DNA of 64,000 nucleotides, from assembly GCA_964035795.1 (NCBI GenBank), contig OZ038321.1, positions 4,964,200 to 5,028,199 on the forward strand, written 5' to 3'. Within the stretch, counting starts at the first letter, position 1; each line of letters starts with the position of its first letter. Positions 38,208-51,443 of this stretch are shown here, one piece after another. Source of the stretch: Pterobdella sp. o SKG-2022. Taxonomy: Eukaryota; Annelida; Clitellata; Hirudinida; Piscicolidae. The position numbers and the translations under genes were made by a program. The notes under the pieces are model-generated. The model was not told the origin of the DNA, ran no database searches, and was given only the letters and a program-made list of their open reading frames with translations.

Positions 38208-38280
38208 GGTCCAACACTGGATCGAACCCGGTAACTTTGGATAATTAGTTTAATGCTCTAAGAGTCGTGCTATACATAGA
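38208..38280 (-). repeat. Decayed tRNA-Ile(AAU)-derived element
   Basis: On the minus strand TTAGAGC, a CTAATTA anticodon loop (anticodon AAT), AAAGTTAC and CGGGTTCGATCC follow each other at the spacing of eukaryotic tRNA-Ile(AAU). The anticodon and acceptor stems have mismatches, so this is a pseudogene or the head of a SINE and not a functional tRNA gene. Confidence 0.5.
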
Positions 38281-39203
38281 GCTATATATAGACAAAAGGC
38301 GTAGAAAATTCTAAAAAAAAAATGTGATATGTAGCCTTAATAAACTACCTAAGTCTTCCATGCACCAAAGATTTCAGTAACGATGAAGAAGATGAAACAG
38401 AATTAAAGTCAAAGGTTAAAAAAATCTTCAATTTTTTAGAACACAAAATTTAATGAAAATTCTTTTTAAGGTACCGCAATATCAACAAACTAAGTTAAAT
38501 TCTTCAATATTTGAAAAATTCGAGCTATGTTTGAACCTGATTTGGACTTATAATTGGATAGAAGACATTTGCTGTCAAAGAAAGTTATATGCATTTAAAT
38601 GTTATTACCTCAGATTGCATTACATTCAAAAAGGTTCGATTATTTCTCGCTACTCAGATTTATTCCGAATAATTTAAATTTCATATATAGAAGTGTCCTA
38701 GGAAACAAGAGGTTGCTGTACACACTGGTCACCAAGACACGAGAAAAGACGAGTAATTTTGAACCTTTAAATAAGCAAATTTACAAAAATAAATACACTT
38801 GCATTCTTATTCCATGCTTTTGAAGTAAAAATAATATTTTTTTTAATAAATTTCCGTATTTTTTCGAATATTTTAATTCTTTAATTATGTTTTATGACAA
38901 TCTTTTACACCTTCAACTTTTCAAAAGTGAAATTTTTATCGCGAACTTCAAATTAGAATCTAAAAATTAAATATATATATAAATTTAGTTTAAAAAATTT
39001 TCACACTCAGAACAGTTTTGATTCCTATTATCAACGTATATTTCATATATTTTTCTACATTTTCCCTTTTCTTTTCTTTCGTATAACTACCATATGGCAT
39101 AGAACTTCTGAGGCTTATGTCACTCTAATCCTATTTGTAGTTTAAATAATACTCTATAATTTATAAATACATATACAAACGATGTTTTGAAGTTATATTC
39201 AAC

Positions 39204-39422
39204 ATGAACAAACATACTTTAAAACTCTGTCTCTGGGGTAAACATGATGAAGTTATGAAAGAAACCAAAAAAAATGATTCAAAAACGACAGAGCTGCTGT
39301 CAACGTTTTCCTCTTATACAAGCAACAAATGTGGCCAAACAAGGAAGGAATGCTTGTATTGTTCTAGGTACTCTCATTGGTCCAAAAAAAATGGAAAGAA
39401 TTTTTTATTTGTGATTAGTTAG
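39204..39422 (+). pseudogene. Possible retroelement zinc-knuckle remnant
   Basis: A 72-codon Lys- and Ser-rich frame contains CLYCSRYSHWSKKN, which matches the CX2CX4HX4C zinc knuckle of Gag-like proteins except that the last Cys is Asn. There is no reverse transcriptase or other retroelement part nearby. The motif is short, so chance is possible. Confidence 0.15.
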
Positions 39423-39651
39423 AATAGTTCTTAATTTTTATGAGATATATTTCTTAAAATCGACAGTTTTCTTAATTAGGATGACTAAAGTTTCATAACT
39501 TCACAGTAGGGTGATTTTAAAAAAAACTTTTCAAAAAAAACTCGAGTTGATCCATTTAATTTTTTTTTCTAAAATTAAATTAATTTTTAATTCCATTAGC
39601 CATTTTATAAAGACTATTAACTCAGCACTTGAAACAAAATGTTTTGTTGAA

Positions 39652-39657
39652 TTTATT
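39652..39657 (-). other. Polyadenylation signal of the IRAG-like gene
   Basis: AATAAA on the minus strand, about 120 bases after the stop codon at 39778. Confidence 0.4.
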
Positions 39658-39777
39658 CAAGCAGAATCGTAGTAAAGGTTTGTTTAAAAAAAATTAGTCC
39701 AATAAAATTTATAATATTATAGCTTTCAATGAAAAAAGTTATCGCAAATGTTAAACACCTTTGAATACAATGGCCAA

Positions 39778-42700
39778 TCAACGAAAACTTATCGAAACAT
39801 GTTGAGAAATAGAGAAGTAAAGAAGATATAAAAAAACTAGGGCGGTTAAGACAAGAAGAATGCAAAGAGCGATGTTTTTGAAATGCAAAAATATATAAGT
39901 TGGTAATTCTTCTCGGAGTTTGTCTGTGGTCTGCAGGTTTTCTTCAATGTCGATGTCTTTTATCCTTTCCAATTTCCTGATGGATGTTGTATTGATTTGT
40001 GTGAGCATAACTAGGAAGCAATATTTGTTAATTGTTTTTTTATATATTAAACTTAATAAAACAATAGTTCTTAAATTAACATTATAAAAAAATATATAGT
40101 GAAATTTTCCACTAGCTTTTTCCCATTTAAAATAAATATTGTTCCAATTTGAAAATGAACTACATTTTTATCTAGTTTTATTATAAAACGCTTGGTAAAT
40201 TGGAGAAGCACCAATCGATCACGCAGCCAAAACCATGTTTATAACTGTTTATATCAATAACAAAAGAACTAAACACTATTAATATTGACCATTATTCTTC
40301 AATATTAAGTCATTATTCTCAGATTAATTTTTAAACATGGTCAAAGCTTGGTGAAAACGACTCAGTTACCTTGGAAGAGTATTGTGTGGGTGGGGTTTAT
40401 CTTGAGCTTCGTGAGGTCGTCGAGTTTTGTGGGTTTCAACGGTCTTTCTGTTGTGTCTATGTGAAATTAGATTCGAAATTTTTTACCAAGCTTTTTTTAA
40501 TAATGTTATCTATGAAGTTTATTATATTGATGTTTAACCCAGGGAGTTTCAAGATCACATATTTTTCTTAAACTTATATTATCGCTCGTGGTTACAAAAA
40601 GTTTTTGACAGTTTGCTTATGAGGCTGTTTCAACTTTTACAATTGAGAAATTTTTGAACACTAATAGTTTCAATAAAAAAGTACAAAATACTTGAAAATG
40701 TTGCTCTGTTAACAAAAAGCTTCGTACTTTATAATAAAAACTATTAGTGTTCGAAAATCTTTTCATTTTATTTGGCTCAAAAAGTCATTATTTTAAACTT
40801 CGTGTTTGTTTCTCGTGCAACTGCGTCATGCCATTCTACTTCATTACCAAGCACAAATTCAACTCACGACTTTGTTTCTTCATCTTTCTTTCCAGGCGTC
40901 TCATGATTCTCTTCGATTTTTTTCAAAAATCTTTTCTGTGAAACAAAATGAATTCCAACAGATTCAATATCAAGTTTATTATTTTAAAAAGGTAAGCTTT
41001 GAGCTCATATATGAGTTTTCAAAGCCGATCTCTTCCAACTTTACATTTATAATGGATTCATCAGCATATTTCATAAAGAAAACTGTGAAACGTTCATTAT
41101 GTTGTGTCAATTAAGCACGTAGATTACAGGTATATGAATTCAAATTTTAAACTACAGGATAAGAATATTTATGAGTAACACATTATATGAAGATGGTGAA
41201 TTTGATCACAAGAATATAAATTTGATTAAAACTGCATCCTCTAAATTATAGATTATGAGAGTTGCATAGAAACGTTAAAATAATACGAGTTTTATAACGC
41301 TATTAGGCATATGGCTTGAGGTGAACCGTCCAAGTACGAAACTTGTCAGTTTTAATAACCAGAAATAATGAAGTGAGCAATCTCATTATTTTATTCTCAA
41401 GTTATCGTATACAAAAAGCAAATTACATGTAAAAACAATATCAATAATAGTAATATCTTAGACCATTCAAATGGTTTTCTTACTAGACAAATTTAGTGGA
41501 TCATAATGGTTAACAACTAACCGATGGAAAACTAAGGCACTTTTCTATTTTTGAATCGATCTTGTTCTTTGCTACTACAGCCAGGCTTGCTCTTCGTACT
41601 TTCTCCTGGTGTACAATTTTTATCAATGAGCAATCATAGGTCTTATAACTCTTGGTGCACAACCATCAACACTCAGTACTTATAGGTAAAAGCTATTATG
41701 TGTCAATGTGAGAAATGATTCGGTTCCATATTTGATGAAAACTAAATGGTGAATTGTAACTTAAAAAAAATAATTATAATCTGGAAAAAAGAGTGTATAG
41801 AAAACTTGTTATAAAATGGGAAAAATCTCAAAAAAAAATTTTAAAAACATTCAAATTAGAAAAAAAAAGATATTTCTCATAAATAATTATATTGGAAAAC
41901 GCATTTATCACTCTTATCTATCATGGCTTTTCTATAAAACTGTGTGTGGACATAAGAGTTTATGTATTTTGATAGTTCCTGATTGGACTTGCCATAAAAA
42001 ATAGTTTTAGTGTGATAATTGTTCTATAGATAAATGAAATAAAAATAGAAATGAAAATCATTGAGTTTAATACTTTTCCAATAATTTTTCACGTCGATTT
42101 GTGAGAGTTTTTTAGTAAATTTATTCAGCAAAAAACAGCTAGAATTCTAGATATGTATAGCCCTACTATGAAACCGTTAACAAGATGTCTTTAAAAAGTT
42201 ACGTTGGGTTAAACATTTTGAATAGTACTAAGTTGATGAAATCTATCTCACTTCAAGTTTGCCACTAAAAAAATAATTTATTAATAAATATTGAAGCAAC
42301 CAATTTTCTGTAAAAACACAAGATTTTATAGGAATGCAGATACATAACAAAGCATTTGTGTTTTTTGTTTTCAGCCATATATCTATCATGATTCTGTTTA
42401 TGGCTCTAATTGAAATCACAGATCGCATTTATTTCTACTAAGTGAATTTGGAAAGCAAATCACACAAAAAATCGAGCAAAAACCTTAGAAACCTTAGAGG
42501 ATTCACTGCATTGAATTGCTTGAAGAAACAAAACAAACCTCGCACACAATCTCATGAATATTAATATCAATATTTCTATTCCAAAGAAGATTTATTCATA
42601 TTGGTGAATAATATTTAAAAAACTGTTTAAAATGTATTCGCAGATTTAAAAAATTAAAACTGCATATCATGTCGCAAAACTTAATGGCACTTCATAGGGT

Positions 42701-45700
42701 CTCGCTTCAAAAATAGAAGACTAATGTTGAAAACCACGCATAATATTTGCTTGAAAAAAAAAATAATTTGAAAACTTGAAATTCACTCAAGTTCCAAATG
42801 AATATTCACGTTTCACTGTACGTCTAATCAACTTCACAATTCATCAATCATCCGTACAAACACTTAACTTTGAAGATTCTTTTGGGGAAATGCTAAAACA
42901 TTTTTGTTGCTTGAAATTTGAATTATTTGCTAAATCAATTCTTGGTCTTAAACAAAATTTCAACGAAAGATACAACATAAAGGTATAAAATTTCAACCTA
43001 AATAGATGAAAAAAACCATCTTGAACTGCCATACAAAAAAAGAATTTCTTATTCAAAAACTGAAAAATAGTTAAGGCCAACAAAATGGTTTTAAAGAAAA
43101 CTAATTACTCTGATATTTCTGAAGAGAAGACAGTATTTTCTTTTTCCTTGCTTTATCTTCAGGCTTCGTGGGTGCATTCAGATGAATAAGTTATGAAATG
43201 CTTTTGAAGAGTTAACAGAACCTAAGCAATAATATTGCTTCAGTAAAAGACGCAGTAGTAATAAATTACATTATTTTTGCCTACAGAATATGAGTTTTAT
43301 ATAACGGCTAAAAAGGGTAAATATGGCGACTTATTTATATTAAAAATCTCTTGTAATCTTGTTTTTATGAAGTATCACTCATTTTTTTTAAAACTTTCAG
43401 GCGTGTATTTGAATTTTTATTCATAAATATTTCATGAAATTTTTGGATTAGCATTCCACTTATATGTCGCTTCACAAACCATTTCTGTAGAAACAAATAC
43501 AATATTTCACTGCCAAAATAGTTGGTACAAATAATTGAGCTATCCACTTCCATTGTAATAAACAACAGCAGTTTGTATGTGCCAAAGAAGGTGAGTGAAG
43601 CGAGGGCATCTAATAGAAAACCCTAGTTAAAAATTGCCCCATTTATTTTTTGTAACAAAACTCTTTGCATCTCTAGAGATTTGCATCGTAATGAGCCATT
43701 CCTCATAAATAGATTGTCGTAAAGATAACCCTTGAAAAAGACGCTAATTTATATATCATCATAAAAGAAAAAAACATAAAGACCTCACCTTGTGTTTGGC
43801 CAATGCTGATTTTGAAGGGTCGGTTGAAACTTTTGTGTTATAACGTGCAAAACTTTATTGAAGTATTGATGTGAAACCACAAAATTAAATTTCATAGTAT
43901 ATTATTTTTTCTTTTCATGAATGTCATTATTGAATCTTGCAGTAATATCCGTGTTTTTCTAGAATGACTTTGACAGAGATAAATTTCAAGTTTTGTTTTG
44001 AACATGGGAAATAAATCGTTACAAGTTATTAAATGTTATCTCTAAATTGCTGACATGAGATGATATTTTGAAGGAGTGTTTATCAATTGAAGTGTCGTGA
44101 GGGAGTTTTTATTCAAAATAACTGATACTCAAAAAAATCTTCAAAATATTTTCTTTTAAGACTTTTATTTCTACATATAAAACTAAAAAAATGATTGGAA
44201 AGTATATTTATACCAATCAGCAATATAAACTTTAAATCAAAACATGCAAAAAAACAATGTCTATTATTCTTGACAACATCGATCACAGATACAAAGATAA
44301 CAGCATCAACATGCGTTCATCTTATCAAATTCTACATCTTTTGGTAAATTCACACTCAATTCTGAATGTAATATTCCTTATGATCGGATGTAACTTTGAT
44401 GCATAATTCCATAAATATGTTAGGCAACCAAGCATTTATGATGAAAATGCTTTTAAAAGGTTATAAAAACGGTAATGTAAATTTAGAACAACTATATCTA
44501 ATTGGAAAAAAAAACTATTTTTTGTTTATAAATAGAAAACTGCTGAAGAAAAAAGCTTACCCGTATGATAAGCTTCCAACAAATTATTTTCTGCCAGGGT
44601 TTTTCTGTAGAGGTATTAATGGTTAAAATTAATCAATATAAATATCAAGTGGGTTGGTTTTTCCTTTTTAACGCTCTCCCAATGAAATTATTGCTTTGGA
44701 AATTTATTGCTTAATTAAAAAGTTTTTCATGCCTCTTTTCAATGATATATTATATGCATGACTTTTTATCTATAAACAATAACACTAAACAATAACTATA
44801 GTACAAAAACAAAAAGTATTTTTACCAAAAAAATTGATAAATTGCATTTAATGAAAGCTTCAAATGTTTTATGGCGTTTAGAAAAAGGTTTCTAAATAAT
44901 AATGACACAATTAAGCCAAAAGTTTTTATCCTTTGAACAAAAAGCGGTTTTTTGAGTGTGATTACACAAGACTGAACGAAATATTCCTTAAAAATTTTTT
45001 TAGGCTTAAAACCTAAAACACACCAAAAACCAGGCGCATAAATTCGATACTAAATTTTACTAAAAGGTAGGCGAGAAGGCATTTTAGGGCATGCATAAGT
45101 GGACAAAAACTTCAATTTATTCTGGTCGAGTACTTAAGATAGTTAACTTACGCTTTGAATTTTTATTTGAAATATATATTGAGTGCTATCAATAGCCAAT
45201 GTTGTCGGTTTTAGTTTTTATAAAGTACTCGTGTATAAGTTTTTAGTTGAAAATAATGAATTATGGCAAGGTTGTGCTTCTTGGAAAATAAAGCTTGTTT
45301 TTGTATAAATAACCAAAGCTTTTATATAAATCTTATAAAATTAGGGGTGAATCTCGAAAACTTCAGAAAAATCTCTCTAAAGCTATAAATAATCTTATTT
45401 TTGAAATTATATTTAACGATAAAGATTACCAAACTTATATATTTCTACTATGCAAACTCAACTAAATAAGAAACTTAATCGAATTGAGAACATAATCGAA
45501 TAAAAAATCTGAATTTTACACAGCCATTTCCCATCTAGACAACCTCAAATATCTTTAAAAAGGTTGCTCACTTGGCAACATGAATGTTAGACTGTTGTTT
45601 GCTGAGATCTCCTTTAAGGATGTTGATGTATTTGAGCAACAACCCAACATTTTGTCCCATCCTCAACTCCTGGTGTGGTTTATAGAACCATGAGTCATTA

Positions 45701-48700
45701 AGGATGCTTTATACTATATGTTTTTCAAATTTTTACAAAGGTATTTTATGATATACTTCTGATGTCTGGGAAAGTCTTAATCTAGTGTGTTTGTTTTTCA
45801 TAAATAATTTTTTATCATAAATGAAATTTTTCTTTTGTTTTTTTGAGGTGTAAATAAGAATTGCTTGATTTTCAAGTCTTAGATGAATTTTAGCGTCTTT
45901 TTAAACCAAGAAATGGTTTTTCAACTTTCCAAGAAAGATGAATTCAAATTTTCTTTTAAATTGAGTTAGTGAAAAGAACTTTCCTTTAAAGTACAGAAAC
46001 CAGTAAAAAATTTTCAAATTCTGAAAACTAATAAATTTCAATAATAACTTTCATTTGATTTTTTGGAATAAAAATTATAAAACTATCTCAAGATTGATTT
46101 CGAAATTACCATACTCATGAAGGTAGACTCAATAATGCCTAGGAAACCTGCTTTCAAAGCAGCGTGCAACCTCCAAATCGCATCTACAATTTACATGCGA
46201 TCTTATTTTTGCATTTTATTTTTTATTTCGGCATGACATGAATTAAATTTTTTTAATATTTTATAGGGGCATTTCAAGGTTACAAAATAATTTGAAATAT
46301 AATATTTGGGGAAATCGGATTGTATTTTTGATTTGAAATAAATCGTGCAGAAAACTTTCATTAATGGAAGTTTGCAAAAAACTCCCAAATAAATTGTTTT
46401 AGATTTTTCACTTTTTATAAAATTTTTATCAGAAAAAGAGTCTTATGTATTTTTTAAAGCTTAATGAGACTATATACCTTTAAACCCTTGGAAAGAAGGT
46501 CTATAGTAACAAAATATTTCGGACACGAATTAAAAATAATTTTAAATTCCCATAAGACCCAATCAGGCATACATGAAACATCACCATCACTAGACCGCAG
46601 ACCTGGTGCACTGCTCCATACAGCTCACAACGGGAAGACATTCGTTTAATAGAGGTTTCTAGATAGGATATTTGCTGCTTGAGTTTGTACAAATTGTGGG
46701 ATTTCTCTAGTTCCGACCCACTAGTTTGGCAGAGACTCTAGAAAGATTATGTGAAATTCAGTAATATGAATTTATATATACATAGATTATAAGATAATGA
46801 ATAGAAACATTCAATGGGATATATACAAGATTTATAAAATCTGTCATTTTTCTAGTTTATTTTTGATTGATCGAAAATAATTTTTCACATCAACGGCTGT
46901 TCGGATTTCATCAAACTCTTTTTGTATGTCGGACTCTATCACTTCTTTTCCTCGGTAGTGGTTCTCAAATCTGTAAAAATGTTTGTTAAAGACACATTTT
47001 ATATTGTTTGAAAGTAAAAATGATTTTAAATTCTATTTACTAGTTATAAGTTTGTTTGGAAATGATAAATGCAGCTTTAATTCTAAAAATTCTTGTTTTA
47101 AAGATTTTCTCAACTTTAGGTGCAAAACAAAATATAACTCACGTTTTTAAATATATTCTTAGCTCAACATAAAAACAAGCTTTTTTACTTCAACGAAAGC
47201 AAAAGTTAGCTTGCCAAGTAAAAACATTCAGCCAATAAACGTTTCAAACGGGGATATTTAAAAAGCTAATTTTAGAAAGTTATTTTGTTTGAAGTATTTT
47301 ATTGAAGCGTTTAGAACACCTCTTAATAACGGTCCATTGATCAGTCTCGAAAGCTAGCGTGTAAGCTTCCACATTATCCTGCGGCAGATTTGATGTTGGT
47401 GATGTGAACGATTCAATGGGGCTTGAAGATTAGTATTATTTATGAAACATTTAGTTATTGTTGAATAATGTAAAAAAGTATGATGAGATTAAGTTTAAAC
47501 ACTTACTCTGGTCTCATCTATAGACATGGAGTCTCTTGGAGAATCGTGGTAGTGAGGATGCATATTAAAATTAATAATAATCTTTAAAAAAATTTTGAAT
47601 AATAAATATGTTTTTATAACCAAAAGATTCAAAATAGAATTCGATTATTTTATGTCGAAATGTTATAACGGTTTTGATGGAAACATTTTGAAATGAAAAA
47701 CTGTAAAATTCACAGTAGAAAATATTTTAAATGTGAAATCCCAAAATAGCTCAAAATCAATGTTCAAGGAACTCACAATGGCGGATGTGTGAAATCTTTC
47801 AAAGGTGTTTCTACAGCTTTATGAGTTACTTTTTCAGCTTCATTGTTTCTATTTATTGCATGTCCTTCTGATTGGTTCCCGGAGACTTCTTCACTTGATT
47901 TAGCTTCAAACGATTGGTCATTTTCTTCTATTGGTTCATTTGAAGTGAGTTCATCTGCTTTCTAAATGAAGGTTTCATTAAAAATGTAATACTTTTTTAA
48001 ATTTAAGCTTTTAAATAATGCATTTACAATTGTGTATAAAACAAAGAATATCTGCTCCGTTCCATTGAAAAATCAGGAATAGAGATAAAAACTCGATTTT
48101 ATCGTTTTATTCTTGTCTGGTGGTTAAGCAATCACCCATAAAAAAATTGAAAAGATTTCAATATCAAAAGTATTTTTAAAACTTCCACAAAAGATATAGT
48201 TTTTTAGAGAAATCGTATGTTCTTTTGTAAACTTGAATTGTACCAGTAAAACTTCAGTTTATGAGGATTTATAAGAACACGTAGAGAAAATTTAGCCTAA
48301 TGACTTATGACAAAGTTTTATTTGTTGAAAATTTTAGTTCAATAAAAATTTTCTCTACGTGTTCTTATAAATCCTCATAAACTGAAGTTTTACTGGTACA
48401 ATTCCACAAGAGATTAATTATTTGAGAATTAAATTTTAACACTTCATTATCTTCACCGTTTTATAACATGTTCACCAATTATATATATTTTCAAAATGTC
48501 CACTAAAATTTGTTTGGTAGCAAAAACATTGTATGCACATTTTATGGGCCCATGAATGATCTACAGATATAAAAGCTTGAGAGATGAAAACAAACGTTTT
48601 TATCGTAAAACTCCACAAGTTCAATCTATATATGATTGAAAACATTGTTTTAACCTTTTTGAGATGTCGTTTTTCCCGCAGAGATTTCCTCTTTGCCAAA

Positions 48701-51443
48701 CCTTCCACGGATGTTCGATCACAAAGATTGTCTCGGTTGTTCTCTATATCAGTTGTGCTTTTTGAACTATTTGTTTCATTAGTCGAACTGTTGCTTAAAT
48801 CATTATTGTTGTTGTTTATGTTGTTATTTTTATTGCAATTTGCATCGGTATTGTGATAAGAATTATTATGGCTGTCGACATTAATGTTTTCTTGAATGGC
48901 TCTATCAGTGTTTGCGCCATAAACAAAATTATTTTCATGGCTTAGACGCACTACATTTACATTTTTTTCAACTGTGTTATTTTGATTCACATTAGTTTTG
49001 TTTGAAATATCACCAAAATAATTGACAATGTCGTTTTTTGCAATCGAAGTATCAGTAATTACAGCGTCGTTTTTTTCAGTGTCGTCATTCATACTAGTCT
49101 CAAAGAAAACAATATTACTGTTTGTAAAATCATTCGAAAGAGGAGCGTGATTGGCATTCTTATCAGTTCCTGTTGAGATCACGACAGGCGTAAGATGGGC
49201 GGCAGGTTTGTGATAGATGCTACTATTGCTTAGATCCAATGATTTGGTCGAATGCAAACACCTATGTAATTGAACGTATGTAGTAGTGAAATTTGAATCT
49301 TTCGAGATACGCTGAAAATTGCGAGACTTAAACGCTTATAATTAATGGCCTCCATAAATCTTATAAAAAATAAATCATGGTTTTAACTTCCATGAGCTTC
49401 AATACTTTTTTAATAGAAAATAATGAAAGTAGAAAGTAAAAATGATGAAAAATGGCTGAACATCACCTTTTAATGTTAATCCTTGATTGTGTTTCAGCTG
49501 CAGGGTGTTCGTAAAAGACATCATCATCTGTCAAACTCGTCATTGTTCTTTCCATATACAAATTTTGACAATGATTATTATTACTACCGTTAAGAGAATA
49601 TGCAGTAATTGAGTTATTGTTGTGTTTGTTCCCGTTGCTTGATTCTTCTTCTGTCAGTGTTGAGAGATATCTGTTACGAGTGTTCAACTCTTCAAACACT
49701 TCAATCGGATCTGTTTCTGAGCCAAAAAAGCGAAAGAGATTCTCTGGGTTGTTGTAGATTGTGACTCTAGATGATGAATCTATCACAGATTGCTCTGAAA
49801 GAAATTTTTTGAGACTTTTTTTATTTGGTTCTTTTTCTTGTGTCTCTTCAACTGCAAACGAAAACTTATCGAACGATATGATAGGCAAAGGTCGGCAACT
49901 ATGTTCAATGGCCCTTTTGAAGCTTTCAGACCTGTATATGCTCAGTGGATCATCCTCATTATGGTTTTCTATGGGAGGATCGTCAAAGGAAGAATCTAAA
50001 GTTTTTGTGTTTTTGGGGCGGTATTCAGACCTGGACCCAAAGGAGCTGAATCCACTCGTGCTAGAACCCGTGGAAGAGTTTATTCCATGCCTCGAGACCG
50101 ATAAAAGGTTCTTTCTTCTGATACTGCCTGAAACACTGAGGAGTTTTGAGCCGTTTTGATATGAGGGTTGTGCAGAAGTAACAGGAGTCACACAATCCAC
50201 CGATGTTTGAATTTTTATTTCTGTTTGCTTAGGTAGCCGTTTTAGTTTTGATGCTCTTTTTGATGGCAAATTTTCATGAGTTTCTGATTCGTCGGTGTGT
50301 TGTTTATGTATCAGTGGTTTCTGTTTTTCTTTCGTTGATTGTTTCAATAATTTTTGTTTTATGAATTTTTCTTGTCCAATAGGCTGATGATGTTCATCAA
50401 GGTTGGCAAGATCCCAACAGGATTTAGTAGATGTTTTGGCTACGCTCTCTTCAGAAGTCACTTCAAAATCTGATATTCCAAATCAGAATTTCAATCAACT
50501 TACAAAAAACAAGTTAATCCAAAGGCATGAAATTCATTCTACAAGGTTTTGTGAATGCCATTCAATCACTCACCAGTGGTTTTCTTTTCATTCAAAAAAG
50601 GCTTTTTCTTCAACTTGAAAATAAATTTATTGAACTTCTTTAAAAAGTGATTATTGTTCAAACTACAATACTTTAAACATCAATATGAAAGTTGAACAAA
50701 TTTTAAAAGCTAAAAATATGGTCGGGAATTGCAAGTGCTTACAAGAATGAAAATCTTCAAAGCTTATAGAGTAAAAGAAAGCAATATATCGTAGCATTAG
50801 AAACAACATTCTAACTATACATGTATATGCTTTTTATTTTGAAATTTTTAAATAAAAATTGTATTGAAGTTATGAATATTTTCCAAATTAAAGATCCTTC
50901 AAAGTTATTTTTCTATGCAAAAGATACAATAAGTTAAAAATATATTTATTTTATTTTTCTTAAAATATACTTCTTGATTTATGAGGAATTTTTTGTAAAA
51001 GCATGTAAACAAATTTTATTCAACTAAAATGTTCGATAAGTACAAAATATATAAAGTAATTCATCATTTTATATATACCTGAGTAAGAAAAGATTCAGAT
51101 TTTGAGGTTTTTTCAGCGCCAGTATCTGTTCATAGAAAAGTTTTTAAAGTTCTAAAAGTGACAATAAACAATACAATAAGTTTTAGAAATTTTATATTGT
51201 TTTTGAAAGTGTCTTAAAACGTTTAAATCAAGCTTTTAAAACAAACTTTCAAATGGTGTACCATTAAAAGTTGTATCAATAAGCTAGTAGTGAAGCTTAA
51301 ATAAGACTATATTGAAGCTCAACATCACAAACTCACCTCGATCTTCCTCTTTACAAGACTTTTCATCGAATAAGAAACTGTTCAAAGATGAAATCCTTGC
51401 ATGAATTCCGTTACGGTTTTTATGAGGTTTTATGAGTTTTTCA
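39778..51443 (-). CDS. IRAG/LRMP (MRVI1) family tail-anchored coiled-coil protein, 5' end missing
   Basis: Fifteen exons, 5' to 3': 51337-51443, 51079-51125, 50574-50613, 49467-50469, 48655-49261, 47777-47961, 47320-47421, 46889-46970, 46603-46737, 45572-45669, 43789-43852, 41522-41605, 40868-40935, 40370-40443, 39778-40010. Every junction agrees in phase; about 976 residues. A long Ser/Asn-rich, probably disordered N-terminal part with a poly-Asn tract is followed by a coiled coil (YKLKQQISYLETSIKRM; SSRCELYGAVHQ). The latter resembles the AEMVGAVHQ core of IRAG/LRMP. Further on come RRASLAVVAKN and a C-terminal hydrophobic segment (IALCILLVLTALVFLYLLYF) with a short lumenal tail, as in tail-anchored ER proteins. 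Family members bind IP3 receptors and regulate calcium release. The identity rests on remembered motifs and order, so family is likely and exact orthology is not shown. Confidence 0.78.
40652..40757. mobile_element. MITE-like foldback element, copy 2
   Basis: Terminal inverted repeats (GAACACTAATAGTTT on the left, its complement at 40738-40752) flank an interior which on the minus strand reads AAGCTTTTTGTTAAC, matching copy 1. It lies in an intron of the IRAG-like gene. Confidence 0.6.
47507..47563 (-). CDS. Possible alternative first exon of the IRAG-like gene
   Basis: Within the intron between exons 47777-47961 and 47320-47421 there is an ATG frame (MHPHYHDSPRDSMSIDETR) ending at a strong donor GTAAGT. 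Its end phase is 0, which does not fit the next two exons (both phase 2) but fits the coiled-coil exon at 46603-46737. A short isoform with only the coiled coil and tail anchor is one explanation. Confidence 0.3.
48235..48404. repeat. 59-base perfect inverted repeat (foldback)
   Basis: 48235-48293 and 48346-48404 are exact reverse complements, separated by a 52-base AT-rich spacer. The element sits in an intron of the IRAG-like gene and would fold into a long perfect hairpin in the pre-mRNA. It shares no obvious sequence with the GTTAAC-core foldback family. Confidence 0.9.
48790..48845 (-). repeat. Asn-codon microsatellite in the IRAG-like gene
   Basis: AAT/AAC repeats in frame give a poly-Asn run (KNNNINNNNN) in the exon 48655-49261, within a long low-complexity region. 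Confidence 0.75.

Larger units (their letters stand above)
36619..39777. other. Intergenic region between axin and the IRAG-like gene
   Basis: Apart from the tRNA-derived element at 38208 and the weak zinc-knuckle frame at 39204, this 3.2-kb stretch shows no supported gene. Short open frames at 38453-38823 have no domain and ordinary AT-rich composition. Confidence 0.5.

Noticed and set aside
42776..43083. Overlapping frames on both strands
   Set aside because: No domains and no splice-compatible neighbours; they lie inside an intron of the IRAG-like gene.
43085..43170. Lys-rich minus-strand piece (KPEDKARKKK) as a further IRAG-like exon
   Set aside because: The exons on both sides already join in phase (43789 to 41605), it has no clean acceptor, and the opposite strand looks like a chance polypyrimidine tract.
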